Source: Acidobacteriaceae bacterium (GTDB lineage Bacteria > Acidobacteriota > Terriglobia > Terriglobales > Acidobacteriaceae). Taken from it: a DNA stretch of 64,000 bases. The stretch spans positions 1-64,000 of the forward strand of contig JASHRF010000076.1 of assembly GCA_030037545.1 (NCBI GenBank), written 5' to 3'. The notes below the pieces were generated by a model. That model saw only the letters and a list, made by a program, of their open reading frames with translations. It did no database searches and was not told the DNA's origin. This document shows, piece after piece, positions 1 through 7,541 of the stretch (its first letter is position 1; each line of letters begins with the position of its first letter). The position numbers and the translations under genes are program-made.

Positions 1-1
1 G

Positions 2-205
2 GAACTGAACGCACAGGGGGCACTGCGGCTGGAGGGACGGAACTGGCAGATAGCCGGGGCGCTGGCGCATCAGCCGGTGCGGCTGGAGAGATATGGAAAC
101 CGCGTCTGGGTGTTCTATGCCAGCACCCTGCTGCGCCAGATCGACCTCGCCGGGCACGGGTCCACGATCGTGGACCCGTGCCCGGCGAACCTCCTCCAAC
201 TGTAA
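2..205 (+). CDS. Transposase, C-terminal fragment (cut by window edge)
   Basis: An open frame enters from the left edge and ends at a TAA at 203-205, leaving 67 codons. The tail contains a stretch like VRLERYGNRVWVFYASTLL, typical of the beta-rich C-terminal domain behind an integrase-type (DDE) transposase catalytic core. The DDE residues themselves would lie outside the window. The stop codon sits inside the first of two direct repeats that look like the IS terminus. The family cannot be fixed from this fragment, and no start can be assigned. Confidence 0.6.
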   Translation, partial: ELNAQGALRLEGRNWQIAGALAHQPVRLERYGNRVWVFYASTLLRQIDLAGHGSTIVDPCPANLLQL

Positions 206-237
206 AGTATGTCTGGAGACAAACTGTAAAGAATGTC
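198..237. repeat. Terminal direct repeats of the insertion sequence
   Basis: Two 16-bp copies, aactgtaaagtatgtc at 198-213 and aactgtaaagaatgtc at 222-237, differ at one position and lie 24 bp apart. They directly follow the transposase C-terminus; the first contains its stop codon. Spaced repeats at an IS end are usual as transposase binding sites. The IS boundary is probably near 245-250, just before a truncated palindromic repeat. Confidence 0.5.
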
Positions 238-250
238 CCGGCACTGGACA

Positions 251-318
251 ACTGAAGGCGTGCCCTTTCAAAACAGGGCGTGCCCTTTCAAAAACCCCAT
301 TTGAGCAACCGGTTCTAG
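251..318. repeat. Truncated family-1 palindromic element (right half)
   Basis: Contains two tandem copies of GGCGTGCCCTTTCAAAA (257 and 278) followed by an end sequence reading GAGCAACCGGTTCTAG. Both motifs match the right half of the complete family-1 elements elsewhere in the window. The left half is absent, and the IS end lies where it should be, so the IS probably inserted into or next to this element. Confidence 0.55.
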
Positions 319-414
319 TTTCATGAATCAGCGCGTTTCTGCGACGGCTCTTTCCCACTTCGTCTTCCCACAACGTTCCATCGTCCCTCCCATTACACTG
401 ATTCTTGCCCCTCC

Positions 415-2994
415 ATGCCGGAATACTGCGAAGTCGCGCTGCCTGTGCCGCTGGACCGCACGTTTACTTATGCCTTGCGGGACGGGCCGTCGCCGCAGCG
501 TGGCGCGCGGGTGATTGCGCCCTTTCGCAATGAGAAGCTGATCGGCGTGGTGGTGTCGCTGGCGGCACAGGCCCCGCAGGATTTTGAAGTGCGGCGGCTG
601 GAAGCGGTGCTCGACAAAGAGCCGCTGCTGGGCGAGCCGCTGCTGGCGCTGGCCGAATGGATCGCACAGTATTACCTGGCCCCGCTCGGCGAAGTGTTGC
701 GCGCCATGCTGCCATTGATGGCCGAGGTCCGCCGCACCGTTTATTACCGCATCACCGATCTGGGGCGCGACATGCTGGCGGACACGATGGATGGGGCAGA
801 CGGGTTCATAGGCGTGGGCGGAACTGCAGATCCTTCAACTCCGCTTGGCGCAAGGAGCGCGCCAAGCTTGGCTCAGGATGACATCTCAAGGTTTGTTCCT
901 GGCATTCGGCGACCTCGGCGGCAAAAGAAGCTTTCGGCGGAAGAGCAAGACATGGAGTTGCGGGTGCTTACGCGGCTGGCGGCGGGCGAGGCGATGAAGG
1001 TGTCGACGCTGCGTACGGCAACGGCCGCTTCGCTGCCGGGGCTGGCCTCGCTGGTTCGCAAAAAATGGATTGCGCGCGAAACCGCCGCAGCGGAGCGCGA
1101 TGCGCGGCGCATGGAGCGCTTTGCGGTGCTGGTTCCCGAAGCGCGGCTGCCGGCGCTCACGCAAAAGCAGCAGGCGATATTCGCTGAACTCGCCGCCTGC
1201 GGCGGGGAAATGCCGCTGACGGAGCTGCGCAATCGCGAGCTTTCTTCCTCCACATTGCAGACGCTGGTGCGCCGCCACCTGGTGCGCATTGAGGAACGCG
1301 CCGCAGCCTTTCATCTCGGCGGTTTGCCGCCGGCCTCAGCGGCGTTCGAACTCAACGCACCGCAGCAGCAGGCGCTGGCCACGATCGTGAATTCGCTGGG
1401 AGGGTTTCATGCGTTTCTGCTTCACGGCGTAACCGGCTCCGGGAAAACCGCGGTCTATCTCGCCGCCATGCAGCAGGCACTGGATCGCGGGCTCTCGTCC
1501 ATCCTGCTGGTTCCGGAGATCGGGCTTACACCGCAGACCGCCGGTTTGCTCGATCAGGCCTTCGGCCAGCGCGTGGCGCTGCTGCACTCCGGGCTCACGC
1601 CAGAAGAGCGCAGCGAGCAGTGGCGGCGCATCCGGCGCGGCGAAGCGCCGATCGTGGTGGGCACGCGCTCGGCCATCTTTGCGCCGGCGCCGAACCTGGG
1701 GCTCATCCTTGTGGATGAGGAGCACGACCAGAGCTACAAGCAGGAAGAGACGCCGCGCTACCATGCGCGCGACGTAGCCGTGATGCGCGCCAAGCTGGGA
1801 GGGTCGGTGGTGGTGCTGGGCTCGGCCACGCCCTCGCTGGAAAGCTGGCAGAACTCGGCGCAGGGCAAATATACGCGCATCGAGTTGCGCGAGCGGGTGA
1901 TGAACCGCCCGCTGCCGGCGGTCGAGCTCATCGACATGCGCCGCGAGTTTCAGGAGACGGGGCAGGAGCAGCTTTTTTCCCGTTCGCTCATCGAGCAGAC
2001 CCGAGCGGCGCTGGAACGCGGCGAGCAGGCGCTGATTCTGCTGAACCGGCGCGGCTATTCCTTCGCAGTGATCTGCCGCGCATGCGGTGAGAAGCTGGAG
2101 TGCCAGAACTGCGCCATCGCGCTCACGCATCACAAGCCGGCGGGGGAAGAAGCGGAGGTGGCGCCGGCGGGGCAGCGTTTGGAGTGCCACTACTGCGGCT
2201 ACCGGCGCACCGTTCCCACGCGCTGCCCCAAGTGCGACAGCGAACACTTGTATTACCTGGGCGCGGGCTCGCAGCAGGGCGAGGAGCGGCTGGCGGAGAT
2301 TTTTCCGGGCGCGCGCATGGGGCGCATGGATCGGGACACGGTGCGCGGCCGCGGAGATTTGGAGAGATTGCTGGCGCGGCTGCATTCGGGCGAGATCAAC
2401 CTGCTGGTGGGCACGCAGATGATCGCCAAGGGCCACGACATTCACGGCGTGACGCTGGTGGGGGTGGTGGGCTGCGATCACGCGCTCTCGCTGCCTGATT
2501 TTCGCGCCGCCGAACGCGTCTTCCAACTGATGACGCAAGTGTCCGGCCGAGCCGGCCGAGGAGAATTGCCGGGGCGGGTGGTGGTGCAGACTTATTATCC
2601 CGATCACTACGCGATTATGGCCGCGACTTCACACGACTACGCTGCTTTTGCCGAGCGCGAGCTGAAATATCGCCGCTGGATGCACTATCCGCCCTTCGGG
2701 GCGCTGGCCAATGTGCTGGTGCAGTCGCAGAAGTTGGAAGAGGCGGCGGGGTGGGCGGCGGTGCTGGGCAAGTACCTGGTCCGAAATCAAAACGGCGGAG
2801 CCGTGCGGGTGCTGGGGCCCTGCACGGCGCCCATTGCGCGTATCAAGGGCGTCTATCGCTTTCACCTGATTCTGAAGGGCGCATCGCGCAAGGCGCTCAA
2901 CGTGGCGCTGCGCGGAATGTTGGACGACGCCGAAAAATCAGGCGTGCCGCGCCGCAACTTAATCGTGGATGTGGATGCATTGCGGCTGATGTAA
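415..2994 (+). CDS. priA: Primosomal protein N' (PriA helicase)
   Basis: Superfamily 2 helicase that recognises stalled forks and reloads the replisome. The N-terminal 3'-DNA-binding domain begins MPEYCEVALPVPLDRTFTY. Walker A GVTGSGKT is at about residues 338-345 and the DEEH box at about 434-437. Paired zinc-binding CxxC motifs lie at about 553-620 (CRACGEKLECQNC and CHYCGYRRTVPTRCPKC), followed by the C-terminal helicase lobe. At 859 aa it is longer than usual (about 730-830). Part of the excess is a family-2 repeat read in frame (codons 138-157), between the N-terminal domain and the winged helix. The ATG at 415 gives the canonical N-terminus although no clear Shine-Dalgarno is seen. Confidence 0.95.
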   Translation: MPEYCEVALPVPLDRTFTYALRDGPSPQRGARVIAPFRNEKLIGVVVSLAAQAPQDFEVRRLEAVLDKEPLLGEPLLALAEWIAQYYLAPLGEVLRAMLPLMAEVRRTVYYRITDLGRDMLADTMDGADGFIGVGGTADPSTPLGARSAPSLAQDDISRFVPGIRRPRRQKKLSAEEQDMELRVLTRLAAGEAMKVSTLRTATAASLPGLASLVRKKWIARETAAAERDARRMERFAVLVPEARLPALTQKQQAIFAELAACGGEMPLTELRNRELSSSTLQTLVRRHLVRIEERAAAFHLGGLPPASAAFELNAPQQQALATIVNSLGGFHAFLLHGVTGSGKTAVYLAAMQQALDRGLSSILLVPEIGLTPQTAGLLDQAFGQRVALLHSGLTPEERSEQWRRIRRGEAPIVVGTRSAIFAPAPNLGLILVDEEHDQSYKQEETPRYHARDVAVMRAKLGGSVVVLGSATPSLESWQNSAQGKYTRIELRERVMNRPLPAVELIDMRREFQETGQEQLFSRSLIEQTRAALERGEQALILLNRRGYSFAVICRACGEKLECQNCAIALTHHKPAGEEAEVAPAGQRLECHYCGYRRTVPTRCPKCDSEHLYYLGAGSQQGEERLAEIFPGARMGRMDRDTVRGRGDLERLLARLHSGEINLLVGTQMIAKGHDIHGVTLVGVVGCDHALSLPDFRAAERVFQLMTQVSGRAGRGELPGRVVVQTYYPDHYAIMAATSHDYAAFAERELKYRRWMHYPPFGALANVLVQSQKLEEAAGWAAVLGKYLVRNQNGGAVRVLGPCTAPIARIKGVYRFHLILKGASRKALNVALRGMLDDAEKSGVPRRNLIVDVDALRLM
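826..885. repeat. Family-2 palindromic repeat inside priA, in frame
   Basis: Exactly 60 bp, starting gcagatccttcaactcc and ending caggatgacatc, with an internal inverted repeat CTTGGCGC/GCGCCAAG. The same framing ends occur in intergenic copies at 15013, 32763, 46881 and 62536. Here it begins on a codon boundary of priA and encodes ADPSTPLGARSAPSLAQDDI without a stop. Confidence 0.8.
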
Positions 2995-3024
2995 TGCCTA
3001 ACCTCGTCGCACGAGAGCAGGTGC

Positions 3025-3186
3025 ATGAGCTCAACCGAAGTTCGCCGGAAGCCGTGGAAGAACTACCTATGGCAGATGCGAGACCTGGGACACCCAAGTT
3101 ATTGGACACGAGCACGAAATCGCGGAGTCATGGCCTCCGCTTGGAGGAAGCTTCGACGGGCCGAGCGGATCGAAACCAGAGCCTAG
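3025..3186 (+). CDS. Small basic ORF, 53 aa, unknown function
   Basis: ATG at 3025 is preceded by GAGAGCAGGTGC, a plausible Shine-Dalgarno. It encodes a Trp/Arg-rich peptide beginning MSSTEVRRKPWKNYLWQM and stops at a TAG (3184-3186) that belongs to the CTAG end of the palindromic element at 3181. It lies 30 bp after priA on the same strand. No family is recognised. It is below the ORF-track cutoff and could be chance or the remnant of a longer gene cut by the repeat. Confidence 0.35.
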   Translation: MSSTEVRRKPWKNYLWQMRDLGHPSYWTRARNRGVMASAWRKLRRAERIETRA

Positions 3187-3320
3187 CAGCCTGTGGCGAA
3201 AGTCAAAAATTCGGGAAAAACCATTCCTCAGCGGCTAAAGCCGCATTGATTTGAGACCGCTTACGGCACGGCTGAAGCCGTGCCCTTTCAAAACTCGACT
3301 TTTACCACAGGCTGCTAGGC
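3181..3320. repeat. Complete family-1 palindromic element
   Basis: A 140-bp element with about 24-bp terminal inverted repeats: GCCTAGCAGCCTGTGG at the left and CCACAGGCTGCTAGGC at the right. Inside are two short hairpins, CAGCGGCTAAAGCCGC and GGCACGGCTGAAGCCGTGCC, the latter followed by CTTTCAAAA. It sits between convergent genes, and its two CTAG ends provide TAG stop codons to both the small ORF on the left and the HU gene on the right. Confidence 0.85.
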
Positions 3321-3611
3321 CTGGGACTGCGCCCCACTGCCGTTTTCGAGCGAGTGCAGCTCCTTGCCGGGCTTGAAACGAACGGCTTTGCCCGGAGCGA
3401 TGCTGACCTCAGTCCCAGTGCGGGGATTGCGGCCAATGCCGGTTTTGCGAGCGCGGACGCTGAAGACGCCAAATCCGCGCAGCTCAATGCGCTCGCCTGC
3501 GGCGAGAGCCTGCTTGAGGCCTTCGAAAACGGTATCCACGGCCGCTTCAGCCTTGGTGCGCGGCAGGCCGGTGCGTTCGATCACCTGATGGACGATGTCC
3601 TGCTTGATCAC
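3315..3611 (-). CDS. HU/IHF-family DNA-binding protein
   Basis: Small nucleoid protein that bends DNA as a dimer. At 98 aa it shows the whole family pattern: helical dimerisation region (MIKQDIVHQVIERTGLP), beta-arm signature with GFGVFSVRARKTGIGRNPRTG, and the C-terminal VRFKPGKEL. The start is GTG (3609-3611) with TGAGGTTACTC upstream as Shine-Dalgarno. The C-terminal tail SLENGSGAQSQA goes past the usual end, and its TAG stop lies in the inverted end of the palindromic element, so the tail may have been altered by that insertion. The sequence does not separate HU from IHF subunits. Confidence 0.93.
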   Translation of the reverse strand: MIKQDIVHQVIERTGLPRTKAEAAVDTVFEGLKQALAAGERIELRGFGVFSVRARKTGIGRNPRTGTEVSIAPGKAVRFKPGKELHSLENGSGAQSQA

Positions 3612-3880
3612 GAGTAACCTCAGGGGCGCGGATGTTGGCCATGCTGCGCCCTACACCGCCTATGGTACAGATTTTGCGGGAATTATGGAACTGGGAATGG
3701 CGTTGCGCGCTGGGAAGGCTGAGGAAATCGGGATTTGAGATGCAAGTGCAGCCACGGGGTGCGAATTGGAGCGGGTTTTCCGCAGATGTATCCGTTGTCA
3801 ACCCCCAAACGGTTCCGTAAGATGAAGTTTCGAATCTTCCCGCCACTTTTCCCGGGCAAACCGGCGCGAACAGGAGATGC

Positions 3881-4435
3881 ATGTCCATTCAAAGCGATGG
3901 CTGGATTCGCGAGCAGGCCCTTGAGCACGGGATGATTGAGCCGTTCAGCGAGAAGCAGGTGGCCAGTGGTGTCATTTCCTACGGGCTTTCCTCCTACGGC
4001 TACGATCTGAGGGTCAGCGACGAGTTCAAGATCTTCACCAACGTCAATAGCGCCATCATCGACCCCAAAGCCTTCGATGAGCGCTCTTTCGTCTCGGTGC
4101 GTGCCGATTCGGTGATCATTCCTCCCAACTCCTTTGCCCTGGCTCGCTCGGTGGAATATTTTCGGATTCCACGCGATGTGCTGACGATTTGCGTGGGCAA
4201 GTCGACCTACGCCCGCTGCGGCATTCTCGTGAACGTGACGCCTTTCGAGCCGGAGTGGGAGGGCTTTGTTACCCTGGAAATCTCCAATACCACCCCTCTG
4301 CCGGCGCGGGTCTACGCCAACGAAGGACTTTGCCAGATTCTCTTCTTCCGCTCCGACCGAACGTGCCAAATCAGCTATGCTGATCGTAAGGGAAAGTATC
4401 AAAAGCAACAGGGAATCGTGCTGCCCAAGCTCTGA
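3881..4435 (+). CDS. dcd: dCTP deaminase
   Basis: Deaminates dCTP to dUTP, feeding dTMP synthesis in the cytoplasm. The protein is 184 aa, normal for the family. It shows the N-terminal [22 protein letters not shown] segment, the GKSTYARCG substrate loop and the [10 protein letters not shown] beta strand that carries the conserved glutamate. ATG at 3881 follows AACAGGAGATGC, a strong ribosome site. It is divergent from HU across a 269-bp spacer and followed by a regulator gene 120 bp downstream. A bifunctional deaminase/dUTPase cannot be excluded from sequence alone. Confidence 0.95.
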   Translation: MSIQSDGWIREQALEHGMIEPFSEKQVASGVISYGLSSYGYDLRVSDEFKIFTNVNSAIIDPKAFDERSFVSVRADSVIIPPNSFALARSVEYFRIPRDVLTICVGKSTYARCGILVNVTPFEPEWEGFVTLEISNTTPLPARVYANEGLCQILFFRSDRTCQISYADRKGKYQKQQGIVLPKL

Positions 4436-4555
4436 GATGGGGTGCGAGCCTGGCTGATGGGCATGATCAAAGCCCGAAGCCTTTCCTGCAGTCTTGTAGC
4501 CGCCTACCGGCTTCGCGTTCATGCCTGGTTTTCTTGCCGCTTACGGGAGCTGAAA

Positions 4556-5263
4556 ATGTCAGCCATTGCGAAGGCTGGCTCGATCCGCATCGGCCTGGTG
4601 GCCGACGAGCCAATTCGGATTGCGGGCCTGGCCAGTGTTTTCGATCAACCGTGCCAGCCGGGTAAGCCACAGCTCATACCCGTTCCGGGAACCACCGAAG
4701 AGCTCCTGGCCGGCGATCCGCCGGAGTACATCGTGATCGATCTGCACGCCGCGGCGGGAGTGGCGGCCATTGAAGCAGTTCACCGCGCCCGGCCGAATAT
4801 TCGCCTAATTGTCATTGGCCCGGAGGGCGACGAAGAGTTGGTGATGAACTCGATTGTGGCCGGAGCCAGGGCTTATCTGGCTCCCACGGCCGGTCCTGAG
4901 GTCGTGCGCCAGGCCATCGAGGTGGTTACCGGCGGCTCGATCTGGGCGCCGCGCCGTCTGCTTTCCCGGCTCATCGACCGGCTCCTTAAGGTTCCGGAAG
5001 CCACCCTGGCCGCGCATCCCCGGCTTACGGAGAGGGAGCGCCAGGTTCTGGAACTGATCCTGATGGCCCGGTCAAATCGTGAGATCGCTTCCAAGCTGGG
5101 CATCGAGGAACGCACCGTGAAGGCCTACGTGGGCCGCCTGATGCGCAAAACGGGCGCCGATAACCGCATCAAGCTATCCATGTCGCCCGTGAGCATGGCG
5201 CTGTTTCCTGGAATTGCCGGCCGGCAGGGTTCCAAGGCGAGGGGTCATGTTACTAATTCATAG
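4556..5263 (+). CDS. LuxR-family response-regulator-like transcription factor
   Basis: The C-terminal LuxR/NarL helix-turn-helix is clear (LTERERQVLELILMARSNREI, then ASKLGIEERTVKAYVGRLMRK). The N-terminal half resembles a receiver domain (IRIGLVADEPIRIAGLASVF and YIVIDLHA with a possible phospho-Asp). It lacks the usual acidic pair and the conserved lysine region is weak, so it may work without phosphorylation. I start at ATG 4556, preceded by CGGGAGCTGAAA; the ORF-track start adds 38 unsupported residues. No kinase gene is adjacent. Its target is unknown. Confidence 0.8.
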   Translation: MSAIAKAGSIRIGLVADEPIRIAGLASVFDQPCQPGKPQLIPVPGTTEELLAGDPPEYIVIDLHAAAGVAAIEAVHRARPNIRLIVIGPEGDEELVMNSIVAGARAYLAPTAGPEVVRQAIEVVTGGSIWAPRRLLSRLIDRLLKVPEATLAAHPRLTERERQVLELILMARSNREIASKLGIEERTVKAYVGRLMRKTGADNRIKLSMSPVSMALFPGIAGRQGSKARGHVTNS

Positions 5264-5285
5264 AAATAATGGTTACTAAAAGCCA

Positions 5286-5313
5286 TTGACCTTAAGTACT
5301 CTTGTGTTACTTT
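5286..5313 (+). promoter_or_regulatory. Possible sigma70-type promoter
   Basis: TTGACC (5286-5291) is followed after 16 bp by TACTTT (5308-5313) in an AT-richer stretch just after the LuxR-type gene. It would start a transcript near 5318-5320 that ends at the strong terminator at 5405-5411. The -10 box is weak. Confidence 0.35.
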
Positions 5314-5317
5314 CGAA

Positions 5318-5411
5318 TTTCCAGCACTCTATTTCCAGAAACAACGCAGATCTGGGGAAAGGAGTTCCCAGGCAGCATGTTTTCCATGATGCCTGTGAAC
5401 TCCTATTTTTT
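5318..5411 (+). ncRNA. Candidate small RNA with two hairpins
   Basis: About 90 nt lie between a possible promoter and a strong intrinsic terminator. The interval has no convincing ORF. It can fold into a first hairpin (TTTCCAGA pairing with TCTGGGGAAA) and a 20-bp terminator hairpin. An alternative is that this is only the 3' UTR and terminator of the LuxR-type gene 95 bp upstream. No known RNA family is recognised. Confidence 0.35.
5360..5411 (+). terminator. Intrinsic terminator with a 20-bp stem
   Basis: AGGAGTTCCCAGGCAGCATG pairs with CATGATGCCTGTGAACTCCT across a TTTTC loop (18 of 20 positions complementary), followed by ATTTTTT. It is the most stable hairpin plus T-tract seen in the window and would end transcription from the left. 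Confidence 0.75.
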
Positions 5412-5783
5412 CGCGCCGCACTGACCGGTGCGAGCCCGGCCCAGCCAATTGGCGGTTTCGAAGCGTGTTTCTCCTCCAGCCCTCCCCTCTACCGCTAACC
5501 CCCGATTTTCATTTGACCGTGTTTCTACGGCCGGCCGTTTTTTTGCGTGAATCCGCGCCGGCAGGTTCCCGGCGCGGCGCCTTTGCACAGAGCTGCCGGC
5601 GGAAATCCGGGACGGATGCTGTAGTCTGGTCAAGGAGACCGTGGGAAGATTCCTTGAAAATCCGGCGCGTCCCATGCGCTTCCCAAGGCATTTCTCCGAA
5701 TGTCTGATGTCCTGGGGACGGCTTTGTCCCCAACCTTCACCTTCACGCCACCGCGGCCGGCGCCGCGGCATGAGGATACGGAT
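5412..5783. other. Spacer with hairpins and no supported gene
   Basis: No coding frame is convincing here. The interval holds a self-complementary ACGGCCGGCCGT followed by seven T residues (around 5527-5547), and a short GGGGAC/GTCCCC hairpin at 5714-5731 just before the next gene. Otherwise I see nothing assignable. Confidence 0.4.
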
Positions 5784-6476
5784 ATGAAGAAGACCATTTC
5801 TTGTCTCTGCCTGTGCTTCCTGATCGCATCCACGAGCGCTTTTGCGGCTTCCACGCGGGCCGATTTGCAGAACCGCATCGACGCAGCCAAGGTTGTCCTC
5901 GACCAGATTATGAACGCGCAGGACCGCACCATCCCCACCGACATTCTTCGCTCCGCCACCTGCGTAGCCGTGGTTCCCGGAATGATCAAGGGAGCATTTG
6001 TCTTCGGCGCGCAATACGGGCAGGGCGTGGTCACCTGCCGCACCGGCCACGGCTGGAGCGGTCCGGTGTTTATCCGCATGGCGGGCGGGTCATTTGGATT
6101 TCAAATCGGAGGACAATCTACGGACCTGATCCTGGTTGCGGTGAACGATCGCGGGTTCCAGGACCTGCTCAAGAGCAAGTTCAAGATCGGCGGCGATGCC
6201 TCGGCGGCGGCCGGGCCAGTGGGCCGCGCCGGCCAGGCCTCGACCGACTGGAGGATGAACGCCGAGCTGCTCAGCTACTCGCGCAACAAAGGGCTGTTTG
6301 CCGGAATCGACCTGGACGGAACCAGCGTGACGCAGAACAAGGAAGATACCGACACCTACTACGGCGCTCCGGAGACGTTTGAGCAGGTGCTGCGCGGCCA
6401 GGTCGCGGTGCCGAGGGGCGCGGTTCCGTTTGTGCGCACCGTGGCCCACGACTTTGTGGTTGCGCGCGGCCACTAA
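5784..6476 (+). CDS. SYLF (Ysc84) domain protein, secreted
   Basis: 230 aa with an N-terminal signal peptide (MKKTISCLCLCFLIASTSAFA). The mature part matches the SYLF lipid-binding fold: early ATCVAVVPGMIKGAFVFGAQ, then GGSFGFQIGGQSTDLILVAV and a late NKGLFAGIDLDGTSV. In eukaryotes such domains bind phosphoinositides; the bacterial role is not established, though an envelope location fits the signal peptide. The start at 5784 is chosen because it opens the signal peptide and is preceded by GAGGATACGGAT. The 28 extra residues in the ORF track are not supported. Confidence 0.85.
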   Translation: MKKTISCLCLCFLIASTSAFAASTRADLQNRIDAAKVVLDQIMNAQDRTIPTDILRSATCVAVVPGMIKGAFVFGAQYGQGVVTCRTGHGWSGPVFIRMAGGSFGFQIGGQSTDLILVAVNDRGFQDLLKSKFKIGGDASAAAGPVGRAGQASTDWRMNAELLSYSRNKGLFAGIDLDGTSVTQNKEDTDTYYGAPETFEQVLRGQVAVPRGAVPFVRTVAHDFVVARGH

Positions 6477-6612
6477 ATTCGAACCGAAATCTCCGCATCC
6501 CCGCTTGCGGCGTGGTCCGAGAAAAGATGGGAAACCATCGAGCGAGTTCGTCTGCATTGCGTCGAGAAAATGTTTTCCCGGTCCCTGAAGCTACAATGAA
6601 GGTCGGTTTTCC

Positions 6613-7515
6613 ATGCGCGAGAACGTCGAATACTGGATTGTGGTGGCAGTCGCGCGCGCGTTAGGGCGTCTGCCGCGCGCGGTGGCGCGCCTGTGTTCGT
6701 CGGCTCTGGCTTTTGCCGTGTACTGGTGTTTTGGGCGCCTGCGCGCCGTGGGAGAGCGGAACCTCGCACTGGCTCTACCCACACTCTCGTCCCAGACCAA
6801 GAAAAAGATCCTGCGGGGCGTATACCGGCACCTCGGCTATCAACTGGTCGAGTTCTGCCGCATGACGCGCTACACGCCCGGGAACACCCGCAATTGGCTG
6901 CGCACCGAAGGCCTGGAACATTACCTGGCGGCTGAGGCGCGCGGCAAGGGCGTTCTTATCCTTACCGGCCACCTGGGAGCGTGGGAGGTTTCCAGCTTTT
7001 ACCACTCCATGATGGGCCACCCCATGGGCATGGTGATCCGGCGGCTCGACAACCGGCGGCTGGACGTTTACGTGAACCGCATCCGCTGCCTGCATGGCAA
7101 CTACGTGCTGCACAAGGACGATTTTGGGCGCGGGCTGCTGACCGCGATGCGCCAGGGCGGCGGCACGGTGGGCATCCTGATGGATACGAATATGACGCCT
7201 CCGCAGGGCGCGTTTGTGCGCTTTTTCGGGATCGAGGCCTGCACGGCCACCGGCTTGGCGCACGTGGCGCGCAAAACCGGCGCCGCGGTGGTACCCGGAT
7301 TCATGATCTGGGACCCGGACGAGCGTTGCTATACTCTCCGCTTTGGTCCCGAAGTCCCCATGCCGCACAGCGGCGATGCCGCCGCCGATATTCTGGAAGG
7401 AACGCAGCGTGCAACAAGCGAAATCGAAACCTGGGTGCGGCGCTATCCTGACCAGTGGCTATGGATTCACCGGCGCTGGAAGACGCGTCCGCCGGGTGAG
7501 GCGCCGCTCTACTGA
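6613..7515 (+). CDS. Lysophospholipid/lipid A acyltransferase (LpxL/HtrB family)
   Basis: Adds a secondary acyl chain to a lipid A precursor or a related lipid at the inner membrane. At 300 aa it has a hydrophobic N-terminus (about residues 28-45), the HX4E catalytic motif TGHLGAWE (His120, Glu125) and the GILMDTN segment of the family. It is followed 26 bp later by lpxD in the same direction, which supports a lipid A role. The ATG at 6613 follows AAGGTCGGTTTTCC; an upstream TACAAT may be the -10 box. Which acyl position it uses cannot be told. Confidence 0.85.
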   Translation: MRENVEYWIVVAVARALGRLPRAVARLCSSALAFAVYWCFGRLRAVGERNLALALPTLSSQTKKKILRGVYRHLGYQLVEFCRMTRYTPGNTRNWLRTEGLEHYLAAEARGKGVLILTGHLGAWEVSSFYHSMMGHPMGMVIRRLDNRRLDVYVNRIRCLHGNYVLHKDDFGRGLLTAMRQGGGTVGILMDTNMTPPQGAFVRFFGIEACTATGLAHVARKTGAAVVPGFMIWDPDERCYTLRFGPEVPMPHSGDAAADILEGTQRATSEIETWVRRYPDQWLWIHRRWKTRPPGEAPLY

Positions 7516-7541
7516 TCTCAAATCTTTCCAGGAGGGTGCGC

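Noticed and set aside
1336-2607. 423-aa minus-strand ORF inside priA
   Set aside because: Arg/His/Gln-rich reverse reading of priA with no recognisable domain.
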